NCBI GenBank assembly: GCA_003156795.1
Contig: PMHU01000318.1
Location: 1-6,198 of the forward strand
DNA: 6,198 nucleotides
Source: Acidimicrobiaceae bacterium
GTDB taxonomy: Bacteria; Actinomycetota; Acidimicrobiia; Acidimicrobiales; Palsa-688
Direction of reading: 5' to 3'
The notes beneath the pieces are model-generated. The model did not search any database and was not told the origin of the DNA. It saw only the letters and a program-made list of their open reading frames with translations. Below are positions 5,764 to 6,198 of the stretch, piece by piece; position 1 is the stretch's first letter, and every line of letters begins with the position of its first letter. A program made the translations under genes and the position numbers.

Positions 5764-6198
5764 TTACAATGCGTAAATGCTGCGGATCACTTCCGAAATC
5801 GTGGTGACATCTTGCTGTACGAGTGATATGCCTTCGGCTCGAAGGGTCCTCATTCCCTGCTTGATCGCTACTCGGCGCAATTCGTCCTGGGTAGCCCACC
5901 CGACTAGGAGGCGTCGGATCTCTGGCGTCATGTGTAAGAATTCGTATACACCGATGCGGTCCTGGTAGCCCGTTTGGGCACATATGTGACACCCGGTACC
6001 GCGCAGAAACGTGTCCTTCGGGATCCCGTCGCTTTCCTGATAGAAGGCCATCTCCTCGGGCGTCGGCTCGTAGGGAGCCGCGCAGGAACGACACACTCGC
6101 CGGACAAGTCGCTGGCTCACGATGCCGAGGACCGACGACGAGAGCAGGAAGGCTTCGATTCCCATGTCTAAGAAACGGTGGAGTGCGGCCACGGAGTC
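5764..6198 (-). CDS. pilB: PilB/GspE-family type IV pilus assembly ATPase, C-terminal part (5' end outside window)
   Basis: Cytoplasmic hexameric ATPase that powers polymerisation of pilin subunits through the PilC platform. The frame is open to the right edge, so 144 C-terminal residues are visible. The first residues (DSVAALHRFLDMGIEAF) match the stretch just after the His box of secretion ATPases, so the Walker A and B motifs lie outside the window. Four cysteines in two CxxC pairs (CRSC at visible residues 36-39, CHIC at 70-73) form the zinc-binding tetracysteine motif of PilB/GspE. They are followed by TGYQDRIGVYEFL, the family's conserved TGYxGRxGxYE block. PilT retraction ATPases normally lack this zinc motif, so an extension-type ATPase is favoured. 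The gene ends with TAA and pilC begins 19 bases later. Whether the machine is a pilus or a type II secretion pseudopilus cannot be settled here, so GspE is the alternative name. Confidence 0.95.
   Translation of the reverse strand, partial: DSVAALHRFLDMGIEAFLLSSSVLGIVSQRLVRRVCRSCAAPYEPTPEEMAFYQESDGIPKDTFLRGTGCHICAQTGYQDRIGVYEFLHMTPEIRRLLVGWATQDELRRVAIKQGMRTLRAEGISLVQQDVTTISEVIRSIYAL

Overview
The window is one continuous minus-strand operon fragment of a type IV filament (type IV pilus or type II secretion-like) system. All supported genes read right to left. The sequence is GC-rich (about 60 % by eye). The prepilin signal G|ETLVELL in the last gene, the long Ser/Thr/Gly-rich pilin-like proteins and a GTG start fit an actinobacterium, perhaps of the Acidimicrobiia type. 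That taxonomic reading is inference; no rRNA or marker gene is present.

Layout in transcription order: (1) 6198-5764, the C-terminal 144 residues of a PilB/GspE assembly ATPase, including its tetracysteine zinc motif; (2) 5744-4536, a complete 402-residue PilC/GspF inner-membrane platform protein, 19 bases after pilB; (3) 4536-4294, a doubtful 80-codon ORF that exactly fills the gap between pilC and the next gene and also contains several inverted repeats; (4) 4297-2474, a 607-residue prepilin-like protein with a class III signal (G33|VTLIE), a PilW/PulJ-like front half and a large Cys-rich extension; (5) 2477 to beyond base 1, a second, giant prepilin-like protein. The last gene was translated by hand: the frame has no stop for 825 codons. 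It carries a class III signal (G41|ETLVE), a small pilin-like domain and at least six tandem Ig-like repeat units, most with one cysteine pair.

Neighbouring genes are packed with stop/start overlaps (TAATG, ATGA, GTGA), which suggests translational coupling. The ATPase and platform protein would assemble filaments from subunits extracted from the membrane. The two large modular prepilins are best read as minor or tip subunits carrying adhesin-like cargo outside the cell. The major pilin, prepilin peptidase, PilT and PilM/N/O are not in the window.

The most unusual points are the giant pilin-Ig fusion, a nine-G tract inside the 607-residue prepilin gene that could act as a slippage switch for both prepilins, a perfect 24-bp tandem duplication that doubles the GTG start of the giant prepilin, and the structured 238-base interval after pilC. 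No terminator, mobile element, tRNA or CRISPR array was seen.
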